A stretch of DNA of 42,727 nucleotides from a bacterium. GTDB lineage: Bacteria; Planctomycetota; Planctomycetia; Pirellulales; Pirellulaceae. Under the pieces are notes generated by a model. That model had not been told where the DNA came from and searched no databases. It saw only the letters and a program-made list of their open reading frames with translations. The translations under genes were made by a program, and so were the position numbers. Shown here piece after piece: positions 35,344 through 42,727 of this stretch; position 1 is the stretch's first letter, and every line of letters starts with the position of its first letter. The stretch lies in the NCBI GenBank assembly GCA_024743355.1, contig JANSWS010000017.1:1-42727 (forward strand), in the 5' to 3' direction.

Positions 35344-35692
35344 CCAGACACAACCGCCGAGCAATAGCCTCCCGCTGCTGCACGCTCGCACCGCAGAAAC
35401 CGCTTGTCGACTCCGCTAACTCGCGACGTGGCGGAGTTGCATGAGCTTGGACGGCGATCTTTTTGTTGAGACCTTCGAACAGTACGCGAATCTGCTGAAC
35501 CCATGAGTCCCATCGCAAGCGAGTAAGAGCACGAGCAGGAGCACGAGCAGGAGCACGAGCGGGAGCACGAGTACGAGTAGGAGCAAGAGCAAGAGCAAGA
35601 GCAAGAGCAAGAGCAAGAGCAAGAGCAAGAGTACGGATAAGTATAAGAATTTCGTTGGTTTCCGAAGGATAACCGCGTCGTCGTTTACTCAT
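35336..35692 (-). CDS. Low-complexity ORF with hexamer-encoded Leu-Ala repeat
   Basis: From the ATG at 35692 the frame encodes 118 residues. It starts MSKRRRGYPSETNEILILIR, passes through an (LA)n tract and an (R/A/P)-rich APARAPAR tract encoded by the hexamer array at 35521-35634, and ends in about 55 ordinary residues (WDSWVQQIRVLFEGLNKK...). The ORF has no recognised family and no clear ribosome binding site. The ordinary tail and basic start suggest a real gene whose middle has expanded. The hydrophobic LA tract is long enough to span a membrane. A longer frame to 35812 overlaps the acetyltransferase gene and is less likely. Confidence 0.4.
   Translation of the reverse strand: MSKRRRGYPSETNEILILIRTLALALALALALALALAPTRTRAPARAPARAPARALTRLRWDSWVQQIRVLFEGLNKKIAVQAHATPPRRELAESTSGFCGASVQQREAIARRLCLAS
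35521..35634. repeat. Hexanucleotide microsatellite, 19 GAGNNN units
   Basis: Nineteen consecutive hexamers start with GAG. They run as ten variants (GAGCAC/GAGCAG/GAGTAC and similar, 35521-35580), then eight perfect GAGCAA copies (35581-35628), then GAGTAC. The 6-bp period keeps the reading frame on the reverse strand (Leu-Ala, then Ala/Pro/Arg pairs). The pure GAGCAA block is probably variable in copy number. Confidence 0.95.
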
Positions 35693-35769
35693 GGGTTCGA
35701 AAAAAAAAATCTTCAAAAGCTTGCTGGAGCATGACAGAATCGAGTCATCATTACGGCAGCAGAAGGCAT

Positions 35770-36351
35770 CTACTCGACCCAGTATTTCGGATGGTCCAGC
35801 GCTGCGCAACACTTGATCCTTCCAGCCACGCTGCCGAGCTGACCGGGATGCAATTCAAGAACCATCCAGGCTTCGGCATTCTCCTCTGCAATGGGGTAGG
35901 GTGCTTGAAAGCCACGCACTCCGGCCGGGCAAAACCCAAAGCGTGAATAGTAGTCCGGATAGCCGAGCACAAAGGCGAGTTTGATGCCGTCCGCGGCGAG
36001 CCGCTGCAAGGCATGATTGACAAGCTGCGTCCCAATAGCTTTGCCTTGCAATTCGCCTGCGACAGCCAAAGTGGCCAGAATCTGCGCCGTCGCTCCATCA
36101 GTGGATCCATCGGCCAGCTCGATGGTGACCGACGTGAACAGCACGTGACCCACAATTTTCTCTTGCGACTCGGCGACGCATGAATAGATCGGCTTTGCCG
36201 TCGGATCGTTGAGCATCTCTTCCACCAAGCGGACGATCAGTGGGCCTTCATCGTCGCCAAACGCATCTCGATGGACTGCAAGGATCTGGTCGCGATCACT
36301 GCTGCGAGCGGATCGGATTTGAACATTGTCACTCGTCATCGGGGTCATCAA
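35770..36351 (-). CDS. GNAT N-acetyltransferase (YhbS-like)
   Basis: The 193-residue acetyl-CoA-dependent acetyltransferase has IRSARSSDRDQILAVHRDAF (first GNAT element) and IVGHVLFTSVTIE. The acetyl-CoA-binding region is ATLAVAGELQGKAIGTQLVN, followed by KLAFVLGYPDYYSRFGFCPA, characteristic of the YhbS subgroup. The substrate (protein, amine or tRNA) is unknown. The ATG is at 36351. It lies between the microsatellite ORF and a sulfatase, both on the same strand, but spacing (138 nt to the sulfatase stop) makes an operon uncertain. Confidence 0.9.
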   Translation of the reverse strand: MMTPMTSDNVQIRSARSSDRDQILAVHRDAFGDDEGPLIVRLVEEMLNDPTAKPIYSCVAESQEKIVGHVLFTSVTIELADGSTDGATAQILATLAVAGELQGKAIGTQLVNHALQRLAADGIKLAFVLGYPDYYSRFGFCPAGVRGFQAPYPIAEENAEAWMVLELHPGQLGSVAGRIKCCAALDHPKYWVE

Positions 36352-36490
36352 TCCTTTGCTGGTGCGCCCCCAAAAAAATCGCTTGAAGCAACTGAGTGTT
36401 ACCGCGAGGCCGAAGACACGCGATTATTACGTCAGATGTTGGAGGCGAGGTATGTTGTAGGCGAGCAATCTGGAAAAGGGCTTGCTTGAT

Positions 36491-37837
36491 CTACTTGCGG
36501 CGGGGGAGAGTATCTGCATTCACTTTGGAAAGATAGCCTTGCAACAAGTTATGGAGTTCGTCCGCCTTGCTCTTCATGTCTTGTGATAGGTCATTGGTTT
36601 CACCAAGATCGCGGCTCAGATCAAACAATTCCAGCCGTTCGTTTTCCCATGTCTTCACCAGCTTATATTGACCGAAGCGAATGGCTGATAAGACTTTACG
36701 ATCGACTCCCTGATGAAAGACAAGGAAAGGCCACCTCCGCCGAACGCTTCCGACACCTTCGTTTTGCAACACCTCTAGCAGCGAACCGCCATCAATATTT
36801 TCGGGTAATGGATTGGCGTATCCTGCCAACTCGGCCAGAGTGGGCAGGATATCGACGCCACTGACCGGTACGTCGCTCACTCCACCGGGTTTGACGCCCG
36901 GCCCCAGGACGAAGAATGGGACACGAATTCCACCTTCGTAGAATGAGTGTTTACCGTCGCGCAGCGGTGCATTCAGGTCTTCTTGGGCGCGGGGGGCTTT
37001 AGGAATACTGGTTCGCCCTCCGTTGTCCGAAAGCAATATCAACCAAGTACTCTCCAGTATCTCGATTTCCTCGAGCTTATCAAGGATGCGTCCTATTCCA
37101 GCATCCATATCGCGGGTCATCGCGGCGAACTCGGGCATCGTATGCTTTCGCCCAGGAGCTCGCTGGCGAGCTTCTTGAAGCGAAGATTCGTTATAAAAAA
37201 TGTCCAGGTGCACCGCGTAATGGGATACCTGAAGGTAGAAGGGTTTTTTTTGATAGTGATTGCGGGCGATGAAATGCAATGCTTGGTCGGTAATAGAATC
37301 GATGCGTTTTGGATCCGGTGTGGAAGCCGGGCCACCACTGCCTTTGCTTCCGCCCGTTTCGTTTCCGGTGTAACCGTCAGAAAAATCATAGCCCTGTTTT
37401 GACGGGGTAATCTCATCGTAGCGATGATCCCATTTGCCAAAATGGGCGGTCACATACTGATCATCCGCCGCTTTGAGCATCCTGGGAATATTGAGTTGCT
37501 GGCGATAGCTATCCGTCCAACCCTGGCGATCCGCGTTGTATTCGTGTCTGGCAGGACACTGTCCGGTTTGCAGTGCACGCCGAGTAGGACAGCAAGATGC
37601 GGCTGGCGAATAGCCTTGCGTAAAACGCATGCCCATGCGGGCCAGCCGTTCCATGTTGGGCGTCACATAATAGTCACTGCGCGACCGCGGATCATCAGGT
37701 TTCATTGCAACGGAGGATCCCACCCAGCTCTGATCGTCAGTGACAATCACGATGAAGTTTGGTTTCCCTGCGATACCGACCTGAGCTAATCCGACGATGA
37801 TCAAAAACATCCTACTTTGAATACCAAAGCAAGGCAT
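36491..37837 (-). CDS. Type-I sulfatase, exported
   Basis: From the ATG at 37837 (AAGGAA 7 nt upstream) the protein is 448 residues. It has a short signal (about 9-24), NFIVIVTDDQSWVG, and a formylglycine motif SCCPTRRALQTG. In the C-x-P-x-R pattern C82 is the modified cysteine, with a second Cys at the x position. HFGKWDH, SDNGGRTSIP, EGGIRVPFFVLGPG, SGVDILPTLAELAGYA and ELFDLSRDLGETNDL follow. A longer frame to 37966 adds 43 residues without a signal. It is separate from the main sulfatase locus, with no sigma factor beside it. The glycan substrate is unknown. Confidence 0.9.
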   Translation of the reverse strand: MPCFGIQSRMFLIIVGLAQVGIAGKPNFIVIVTDDQSWVGSSVAMKPDDPRSRSDYYVTPNMERLARMGMRFTQGYSPAASCCPTRRALQTGQCPARHEYNADRQGWTDSYRQQLNIPRMLKAADDQYVTAHFGKWDHRYDEITPSKQGYDFSDGYTGNETGGSKGSGGPASTPDPKRIDSITDQALHFIARNHYQKKPFYLQVSHYAVHLDIFYNESSLQEARQRAPGRKHTMPEFAAMTRDMDAGIGRILDKLEEIEILESTWLILLSDNGGRTSIPKAPRAQEDLNAPLRDGKHSFYEGGIRVPFFVLGPGVKPGGVSDVPVSGVDILPTLAELAGYANPLPENIDGGSLLEVLQNEGVGSVRRRWPFLVFHQGVDRKVLSAIRFGQYKLVKTWENERLELFDLSRDLGETNDLSQDMKSKADELHNLLQGYLSKVNADTLPRRK

Positions 37838-37847
37838 ATTCGGTTCC

Positions 37848-38018
37848 TTAGGGTCGTGGTGTGGCTTGTGTTGCTGAAAATGCGCTGCAGGTACAGCAGG
37901 TCCCAAAATCACTTTTTGCGAACTCGGTCTTGCTTTTGCTCGGCAGCAACAGTGTACCGAAATCACTCGTCATACTGAACATAGCAGCCGACATGATGTT
38001 CTTGTTCAGGCGTCTCAT
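37848..38018 (-). CDS. Candidate 56-codon small ORF leading into the sulfatase
   Basis: An ATG at 38018 with GAGGCAGG just upstream opens a 56-codon frame whose TAA (37848-37850) overlaps the ribosome binding site region of the sulfatase (start 37837). The peptide has the phrase SDFGT twice and a cysteine pair. No family was recognised. It could be a leader peptide or a chance frame. A hairpin (CTGAACA...TGTTCAG, 37975-38009) lies inside it. The rest of 38019-38194 holds no other gene. Confidence 0.25.
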   Translation of the reverse strand: MRRLNKNIMSAAMFSMTSDFGTLLLPSKSKTEFAKSDFGTCCTCSAFSATQATPRP

Positions 38019-38194
38019 GGCCTGCCTCAGTAAGAGGCATTCCGATCGTTAAGAGCGAGCCTTCATGTCAGTGAATTGGCTCTCTCCTATAGCCTTTACT
38101 GATCCCTTGCATCAAAAACAAATCTTTTACAGATAGCTGGCGAGTTGGTAAGCTTTGTCAATTTCGATTCTCAACGCTTGCATTTTCCTGAAAC

Positions 38195-39346
38195 ATGGCC
38201 ACTCAGCAATCAGACCCAGGCACAATCTCAGCGCTCATCCGGGAGCCCGAACACCTGCGAGCGGAAAGCCGCTGGTGCGAAACGGTTTGGGGCTGGACCA
38301 GCGAAGAAGAACTGGTCACGCACCAAGTCAAACCCCGACTGTGCGCCGCGACGCTGCTGCCGTTCCGGGATGGGCAACCGGACTGGCAGAGCTTTGCCGC
38401 CAGTATCCGCTGGATGCTGGCGGCCGCGGAGGCATACGACGTGGAACTCGTGCCCGTGCTCAACGCCGACACGGGTTACATTTTCGACCTGGACGACACG
38501 CTGTATGCCGAGGTGCTGCGGCGATTCCGATCGGAGTTCCCCGGCATGAAGTTCATCGCCGGCATTACGGCGCGTGGGGCGGAAGCGGATTCCAGCTTCA
38601 AAGCGGAACGCTATCACCCGTTGCTGGACATCGCACAGCAGCACGAGAACTGCGAGGTGATGATCATGACCTCGCGCTGGCTCGACCAACTCGATGCGCA
38701 GCGGCGACGCGACGGCTATTACCAAATTGCCGAGAGGTTGATTCGCCCCGGTATTGTACATGCTTTGGGACCTTCGTTCGTGCCGTGGGCCAGACCGTTT
38801 GAGCCCTGGCTGCTGTGGCAGCTGGCGGAGCATCCGAAATTTGTCGGCGGCAAGATCAGCACACTCGACGAGCCGCACTTCCTGTATTGGGCTGCGATGG
38901 TCCGCGGGCTGAAGCTCGACTTCACACCGCACAGCGGAGACGACTTCGGCATTGCCACTGCTATCCGGCTCGGGCTACCTCTACTGATAGGGGCAGCGAG
39001 CAGCGCCGCTCCGCTGATCTGCGCCGCCATGGACATGTGGCTGAACGACGATGCAGCGGGAAAGCGATACCGCACCGGTACCGGACACTTCGATACACGG
39101 GTTTACAAACTCTTCGAGGCCCTGCAGTCCCTGGAGGACCAGGTCTTTCGACTCGACGCACAGGGCAGCGCGGCAGCCTACAAACACAGTACAGCACACG
39201 TGCTGCATCAACTGGGAATTCTGTCCGCTCCCGAAGCGCACCCGCATTGCAAGGACCTGCGGGGCGAGGATGAAGCGCAGCGGATGCGCGAGGCCCTGGT
39301 CCGCGTAAAACGCATCGCCCAGCAACTGGGGATCCCCGGCATTTGA
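38195..39346 (+). CDS. DHDPS/aldolase-fold protein (dihydrodipicolinate synthase family)
   Basis: The 383-residue protein reads as a TIM-barrel of the dihydrodipicolinate synthase/N-acetylneuraminate lyase superfamily. It has PRLCAATLLPFRDGQPDW, LVPVLNADTGYIFDLDD, KFIAGITARGAEADSSFKAE and FVGGKISTLDEPHFLYWAAM. K220 in the last block sits where the Schiff-base lysine is expected. It is longer than classic DHDPS (~290 residues), with a helical C-terminal extension. Neighbours are a large exported protein and a Gfo/Idh/MocA oxidoreductase. A role in sugar-acid catabolism is more likely than lysine synthesis, but this is inference. Confidence 0.75.
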   Translation: MATQQSDPGTISALIREPEHLRAESRWCETVWGWTSEEELVTHQVKPRLCAATLLPFRDGQPDWQSFAASIRWMLAAAEAYDVELVPVLNADTGYIFDLDDTLYAEVLRRFRSEFPGMKFIAGITARGAEADSSFKAERYHPLLDIAQQHENCEVMIMTSRWLDQLDAQRRRDGYYQIAERLIRPGIVHALGPSFVPWARPFEPWLLWQLAEHPKFVGGKISTLDEPHFLYWAAMVRGLKLDFTPHSGDDFGIATAIRLGLPLLIGAASSAAPLICAAMDMWLNDDAAGKRYRTGTGHFDTRVYKLFEALQSLEDQVFRLDAQGSAAAYKHSTAHVLHQLGILSAPEAHPHCKDLRGEDEAQRMREALVRVKRIAQQLGIPGI

Positions 39347-39370
39347 AACCGGCATGTGAAACCGGCATGT
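39345..39370. repeat. Perfect 13-bp tandem duplication
   Basis: GAAACCGGCATGT occurs twice in direct tandem (39345-39357 and 39358-39370), starting in the last bases of the aldolase-like gene at its stop codon. It is small and intergenic, with no clear role. Confidence 0.7.
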
Positions 39371-39478
39371 GAATCTTGCGGGGGCCGAGGCAACCCTCAT
39401 CGCCCGCACGCTAATACAACAATGAACCATAGTATCCATGCGGAATGAACGGCAATGCTACTGGGAGACTTACGAACA

Positions 39479-41824
39479 ATGAAGAACCGATTGCTGATCC
39501 TTCTGCTCGCGACAATGTTGCCTGCCATTCCAGCGGCAGGCCAGCAGGAGCCGCGAAGCGTGAGCGGCATCTACCCTTCGCTGGCCATGTTCAACAATGA
39601 AAACGAGTGTGGTACCGGCGCGGTTGTACCCTGGGCCGACCGGCTGTGGGTCATCACTTACGGACCTCATCTACCTTTCGGATCCAGCGACAAGCTGTAC
39701 GAAATCACTCCGGAACTGACACAGATCGTTCGGCCTGAGAGCATCGGCGGCACTCCGGCGAACCGTATGATTCACCCAGAGTCGCGGCAGCTCTTCATTG
39801 GTCCGTATGCCATTGATGCACAGCGCGACGTGCGCGTGATTCCTCCGAGCAAGATGCCGGGCCGGCTGACAGGCAACGCTCGGCATCTGAGCGATCCGGC
39901 GGGAAAAATATATTACGCCACGATGGAAGAAGGACTGTACGAGGTCGACGTGACGTCGCTCGCTGTAAAATGCCTGATTCGCGACGGTAACGCGCTCAAA
40001 AGCGGCTTCCAGCTGGAAACTTCTCTCCCGGACTGGAACAGCCAACTGCCCGGCTACCACGGAAAAGGACTGTATTCGAGCCAGGGCCGGCTGATCTACG
40101 CCAACAACGGCGATCAAGATTCACGTGTGATGACCGACCCCACCACCCCCAGTGGCGCGCTCGCCGAGTGGAACGGCAAGGGCGACTGGCAGCTCGTGCG
40201 GCGAAATCAATTTACCGAAGTCACCGGCCCCGGCGGTATCCAAGGCAACCAACCGAACGCGTCCGTTTGGAGCATTGGCTGGGACGCGAAGTCACTAATT
40301 CTGATGCTGCTCGACGATGGCCAATGGCACTCGTATCGGCTGCCCAAGGTCAGCCACAGCTACGACGGGGCTCACGGTTGGAACACCGAGTGGCCGCGGA
40401 TTCGTGAGATCGGCGAGGACGACCTGCTAATGACCATGCACGGTGCCTTCTGGAGATTTCCCCGCAGTTTCTCGCTGGCCAATGCCAGCGGTATCCGTGC
40501 TCGCAGCGCCTACCTGAAAGTCATCGGTGACTTCACTCGCTGGAACGATCGCCTCGTGTTTGGCTGCGATGATTCGGCCAAGTCGGAGTTTCTCAACAAG
40601 CGCAAGGTAAAGGGTGACATCGACAGTATCGGCCAGTCGCAGAGCAATTTGTGGTTCACCAGCCTGGACATGCCCGACAAACTCGGTCCCTCCCACGCTA
40701 GCGGCGCGGTCTGGTTGCATGAAAGTGTCAAGGCAGGACAGAAGAGTGAACCCTTCCTGATCGCCGGATGGAAGCACCGCAGCGTCTGGCATATCGACCA
40801 CACGACCGGCGAGTCCAAACGCAGTGACATCACCGGCGATGATGAATGGTTGCAAGTTACGGCAGAGCAGGACTGTCAAGACTGTACGCTGTTCATCACT
40901 CTGTCCAACGGCGACCCACGAACTAGTACCGCCGACGCAATCTTCGACGGGATCGCCCGAGTTGGGGAGAACCATGCCCAGACGGGTATCTTTCGCCCGC
41001 GCGGCGAGAACCGCCGCACACTGAGCTTTGCCACAGATGCGGGCTACTATGAAATGGGCGCCGATTTGCAACTCAAGCGCGTCGACGATCCGCAGATCGA
41101 GCAGAGGGTGAAGACCATGGTCGCCATTCCGAAGAAAGTCGTCACACTCGATGAAGCCAGCATTCTGGTGGTGGATGATCGTGGCCGCCGCTGGCGTCTG
41201 CCGCGGGCCTCTACCGGCTATGACGCATCGACTCGGGCTGGCGAGTTACGTATCTGCCGCGAAGTCGCCACCGAGCGCGATATGCTCAGCGTTTGCGGCA
41301 CCTTCTTCGAGCTGCCGGCTGAGAACGCCGACGGCTTCGCCAAAATCCGGCCGATCGCTTCCCACAACCTGCGAGTCACCGACTTCGGCGGCTATCGCGG
41401 CCTGTTCCTGATGAGCGGTATCTCGCCCCACGCGCCCGCCAGCGAACACATCCTCCGCAGCCACGATGGCAAGGCCGCGCTCTGGGCCGGAGCCATCGAT
41501 GACCTGTGGAAACTTGGCAAGCCGCGCGGTGAAGGCGGTCCTTGGAAGGCGACAAAAGTGGAGGCAGGCACAGTCAGCGATCCGTATCTGATGTGGGCCT
41601 ACGATCGGCGGACGCTCACACTTAGCCACGATCAGACAGAGCCTGTGAACTTTCACATCGAGCTCGACCTGGCCGGCACCGGCCTGTGGGTAACGTACAA
41701 GCACCAACGGGTTGCACCGGGAGAGGCTGCAAGCCTTGTGTTCGAGCCGGCGGTGCAAGCCCGTTGGTTGCGTGTGACGGTTAACAAAGCCTGCTCCGCA
41801 ACCGCCTGGCTGAAATATGACTGA
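39479..41824 (+). CDS. Large secreted protein, probable beta-propeller
   Basis: From the ATG at 39479 the protein has 781 residues and an N-terminal signal (MKNRLLILLLATMLPAIPAA). Its body is rich in short beta-strand-like phrases of the type (L/I)YYATMEEGLYEVD, GKGLYSSQGRLIYANNGDQ and NLWFTSLD, consistent with a propeller. The C-terminal part (FHIELDLAGTGLWVTYKHQR) looks like a beta-sandwich. No catalytic motif was recognised. GGGAG lies about 11 nt upstream. An earlier ATG at 39455 would place eight residues before the signal. It lies between DHDPS-like and Gfo/Idh/MocA genes on the same strand, so a role in binding or processing a sugar polymer is plausible but unproven. Confidence 0.75.
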   Translation: MKNRLLILLLATMLPAIPAAGQQEPRSVSGIYPSLAMFNNENECGTGAVVPWADRLWVITYGPHLPFGSSDKLYEITPELTQIVRPESIGGTPANRMIHPESRQLFIGPYAIDAQRDVRVIPPSKMPGRLTGNARHLSDPAGKIYYATMEEGLYEVDVTSLAVKCLIRDGNALKSGFQLETSLPDWNSQLPGYHGKGLYSSQGRLIYANNGDQDSRVMTDPTTPSGALAEWNGKGDWQLVRRNQFTEVTGPGGIQGNQPNASVWSIGWDAKSLILMLLDDGQWHSYRLPKVSHSYDGAHGWNTEWPRIREIGEDDLLMTMHGAFWRFPRSFSLANASGIRARSAYLKVIGDFTRWNDRLVFGCDDSAKSEFLNKRKVKGDIDSIGQSQSNLWFTSLDMPDKLGPSHASGAVWLHESVKAGQKSEPFLIAGWKHRSVWHIDHTTGESKRSDITGDDEWLQVTAEQDCQDCTLFITLSNGDPRTSTADAIFDGIARVGENHAQTGIFRPRGENRRTLSFATDAGYYEMGADLQLKRVDDPQIEQRVKTMVAIPKKVVTLDEASILVVDDRGRRWRLPRASTGYDASTRAGELRICREVATERDMLSVCGTFFELPAENADGFAKIRPIASHNLRVTDFGGYRGLFLMSGISPHAPASEHILRSHDGKAALWAGAIDDLWKLGKPRGEGGPWKATKVEAGTVSDPYLMWAYDRRTLTLSHDQTEPVNFHIELDLAGTGLWVTYKHQRVAPGEAASLVFEPAVQARWLRVTVNKACSATAWLKYD

Positions 41825-41850
41825 GCACTTGCTGACCCATCTAGGTTCAC

Positions 41851-42727
41851 ATGAAAACGCAACGTATCGGCATCATCATGAACGGCGTCACCGGACGCAT
41901 TGGCACGCATCAGCACCTGCTGCGATCGATCAAAGCTATTCAAGAGCAGGGAGGTGTCAGGATAGGTGACCATCTAAGCTTGATGCCGGATCCCATCCTA
42001 ACCGGGCGGAATATCGACAAACTGAAAACGCTGGCCGAGAAAACGGGCATCAAGCGATTCACCACGGATCTCGACGCGGCATTGGAAAACACCGAGGATG
42101 AGATCTTCTTTGACGCCTCGGGAACGCTATTGCGCGCAGGCTTCATTGAAAGAGCGGTCAGGGCGAAGAAGGCAATCTACTGTGAAAAGCCCGCGGCTCT
42201 TGAGACAAGCGAAGCCTTACGGCTCGCCAAGCTATGCGAAGATGCCGGAGTCAAAAACGGTGTGGTGCAAGACAAGCTGTGGCTACCTGGCATTCGCAAG
42301 TTCCGTATGCTCCGCGATCAAGGGGCTCTCGGCCGCATCCTAAGCGTGCGAGGCGAGTTCGGCTATTGGGTATTCACCGGCGAAATACAGGATCAACCTC
42401 CACAGCGTCCTTCGTGGAATTTTCGCAAAGAGGATGGAGGCGGCATCATTGTCGACATGCTTTGCCACTGGCGCTATGTCATCGATAATCTATTCGGCAA
42501 TGTGAGGGCTGTCAGTTGCCTTGGTGCAACCCACTTGCCCACACGTATCGACGAGCAGGGCAAGGAATATGACTGCACAAGCGATGATGCTTGCTATGCC
42601 ACGTTTGAGTGCGACGGTGGAGTGATCTGCCAGTTCAATAGCTCTTGGACGGTACGCGTGCGGCGTGATGATTTGCTCACGATGCAGGTCGACGGCACGC
42701 AGGGCAGCGCGATCGTTGGTTTAAGAA
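41851..42727 (+). CDS. Gfo/Idh/MocA-family oxidoreductase (3' end outside window)
   Basis: From the ATG at 41851 the frame stays open to the window end (292 residues). It has a Rossmann start with glycine motif GVTGRIG (12-18) and the family signature YCEKPAALETSEA (E112-K113-P114). The C-terminal half holds GVVQDKLWLPGIRKF, GGGIIVDMLCHWRYVIDN and CDGGVICQFNSSW. These NAD(P)-dependent enzymes oxidise sugars, inositols or sugar acids. The substrate is not readable. It follows the secreted protein by 26 nt and probably belongs to the same operon as the aldolase-like gene. The lysine of EKP and the HW pair of the substrate site are intact. Confidence 0.88.
   Translation, partial: MKTQRIGIIMNGVTGRIGTHQHLLRSIKAIQEQGGVRIGDHLSLMPDPILTGRNIDKLKTLAEKTGIKRFTTDLDAALENTEDEIFFDASGTLLRAGFIERAVRAKKAIYCEKPAALETSEALRLAKLCEDAGVKNGVVQDKLWLPGIRKFRMLRDQGALGRILSVRGEFGYWVFTGEIQDQPPQRPSWNFRKEDGGGIIVDMLCHWRYVIDNLFGNVRAVSCLGATHLPTRIDEQGKEYDCTSDDACYATFECDGGVICQFNSSWTVRVRRDDLLTMQVDGTQGSAIVGLR

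Noticed and set aside
35416-35628. Poly-leucine reading frame on the minus strand
   Set aside because: It is an alternative frame of the GAGCAA microsatellite with no flanking ordinary sequence.
35521-35634. CRISPR array
   Set aside because: The repeat is a continuous hexamer tract without unique spacers.

Overview
This window is a planctomycete chromosome segment, most likely from the Pirellulaceae (Rhodopirellula/Blastopirellula-like). That placement rests on gene content: five sulfatase domains in four genes, the PSCyt1/DUF1549/DUF1553 plus DUF1501 pair, an ECF sigma factor of the Rhodopirellula/Verrucomicrobium type coupled to a FecR-LamG protein, a zinc-ribbon/GYF_2 membrane protein, a protein with an N-terminal NPYEP motif, a giant Ser/Thr kinase beside an ECF sigma factor, and a tetrahydromethanopterin-type formyltransferase in a bacterium. 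All assignments come from reading translations and recalled family motifs; no database search was run.

Region by region. (1) 1-4314 holds a YkgJ-type cysteine-cluster protein cut by the window start, a PurU-like formyl-tetrahydrofolate deformylase, a zinc-ribbon/GYF_2 membrane protein, a formylmethanofuran:tetrahydromethanopterin formyltransferase (ftr/fhcD) and a 5-formyltetrahydrofolate cyclo-ligase. Three of these five are one-carbon genes. (2) 4721-18468 is a minus-strand sulfated-glycan locus. In transcription order it reads ECF sigma, FecR-LamG membrane protein (stop/start overlap), sulfatase, a scar holding the two ends of lost sulfatases, PSCyt1/DUF1549/DUF1553 protein, sulfatase-esterase fusion (11-nt overlap), DUF1501 protein, and a tandem double sulfatase. 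(3) 18481-19129 is a gene-poor repeat mosaic. (4) 19130-26394 has a coiled-coil lipoprotein and a plus-strand run: RluA-type pseudouridine synthase, molybdenum-carrier-like protein, dGTPase-like HD hydrolase, GH5 glycosidase, beta-lactamase-family serine hydrolase and a small membrane protein. (5) 26520-29983 is a divergent pair, a kinase fused to secretin-like and polysaccharide-export-like domains and an ECF sigma factor. (6) 30496-35343 is an acetamidase/formamidase coupled to asnO of the N-acetylglutaminylglutamine amide (NAGGN) osmolyte pathway. The next pathway gene, ngg, survives only as its first ~70 codons, joined out of frame to an N-truncated DUF21/CBS transporter; a DUF3124 protein follows. 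(7) 35336-38018 (minus) has a microsatellite-bearing ORF, a GNAT acetyltransferase and another sulfatase. (8) 38195-42727 (plus) has a DHDPS-fold aldolase-like protein, a large secreted protein and a Gfo/Idh/MocA oxidoreductase cut by the window end, probably a sugar-acid or glycan-monomer catabolic set.

How it fits together. The sulfatases, the attached acyl-esterase domain, the GH5 enzyme and the oxidoreductase/aldolase genes point to removal of sulfate and acyl groups from complex polysaccharides, with the ECF/FecR-LamG pair the obvious candidate regulator of the central locus. The most unusual items are the double sulfatase, the sulfatase-esterase fusion, the kinase-secretin-export fusion, the sulfatase scar and the deletion that disabled NAGGN synthesis. 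Several families of palindromic or tandem intergenic repeats are scattered through the window. No rRNA, tRNA, CRISPR array, intact insertion sequence or prophage was seen.
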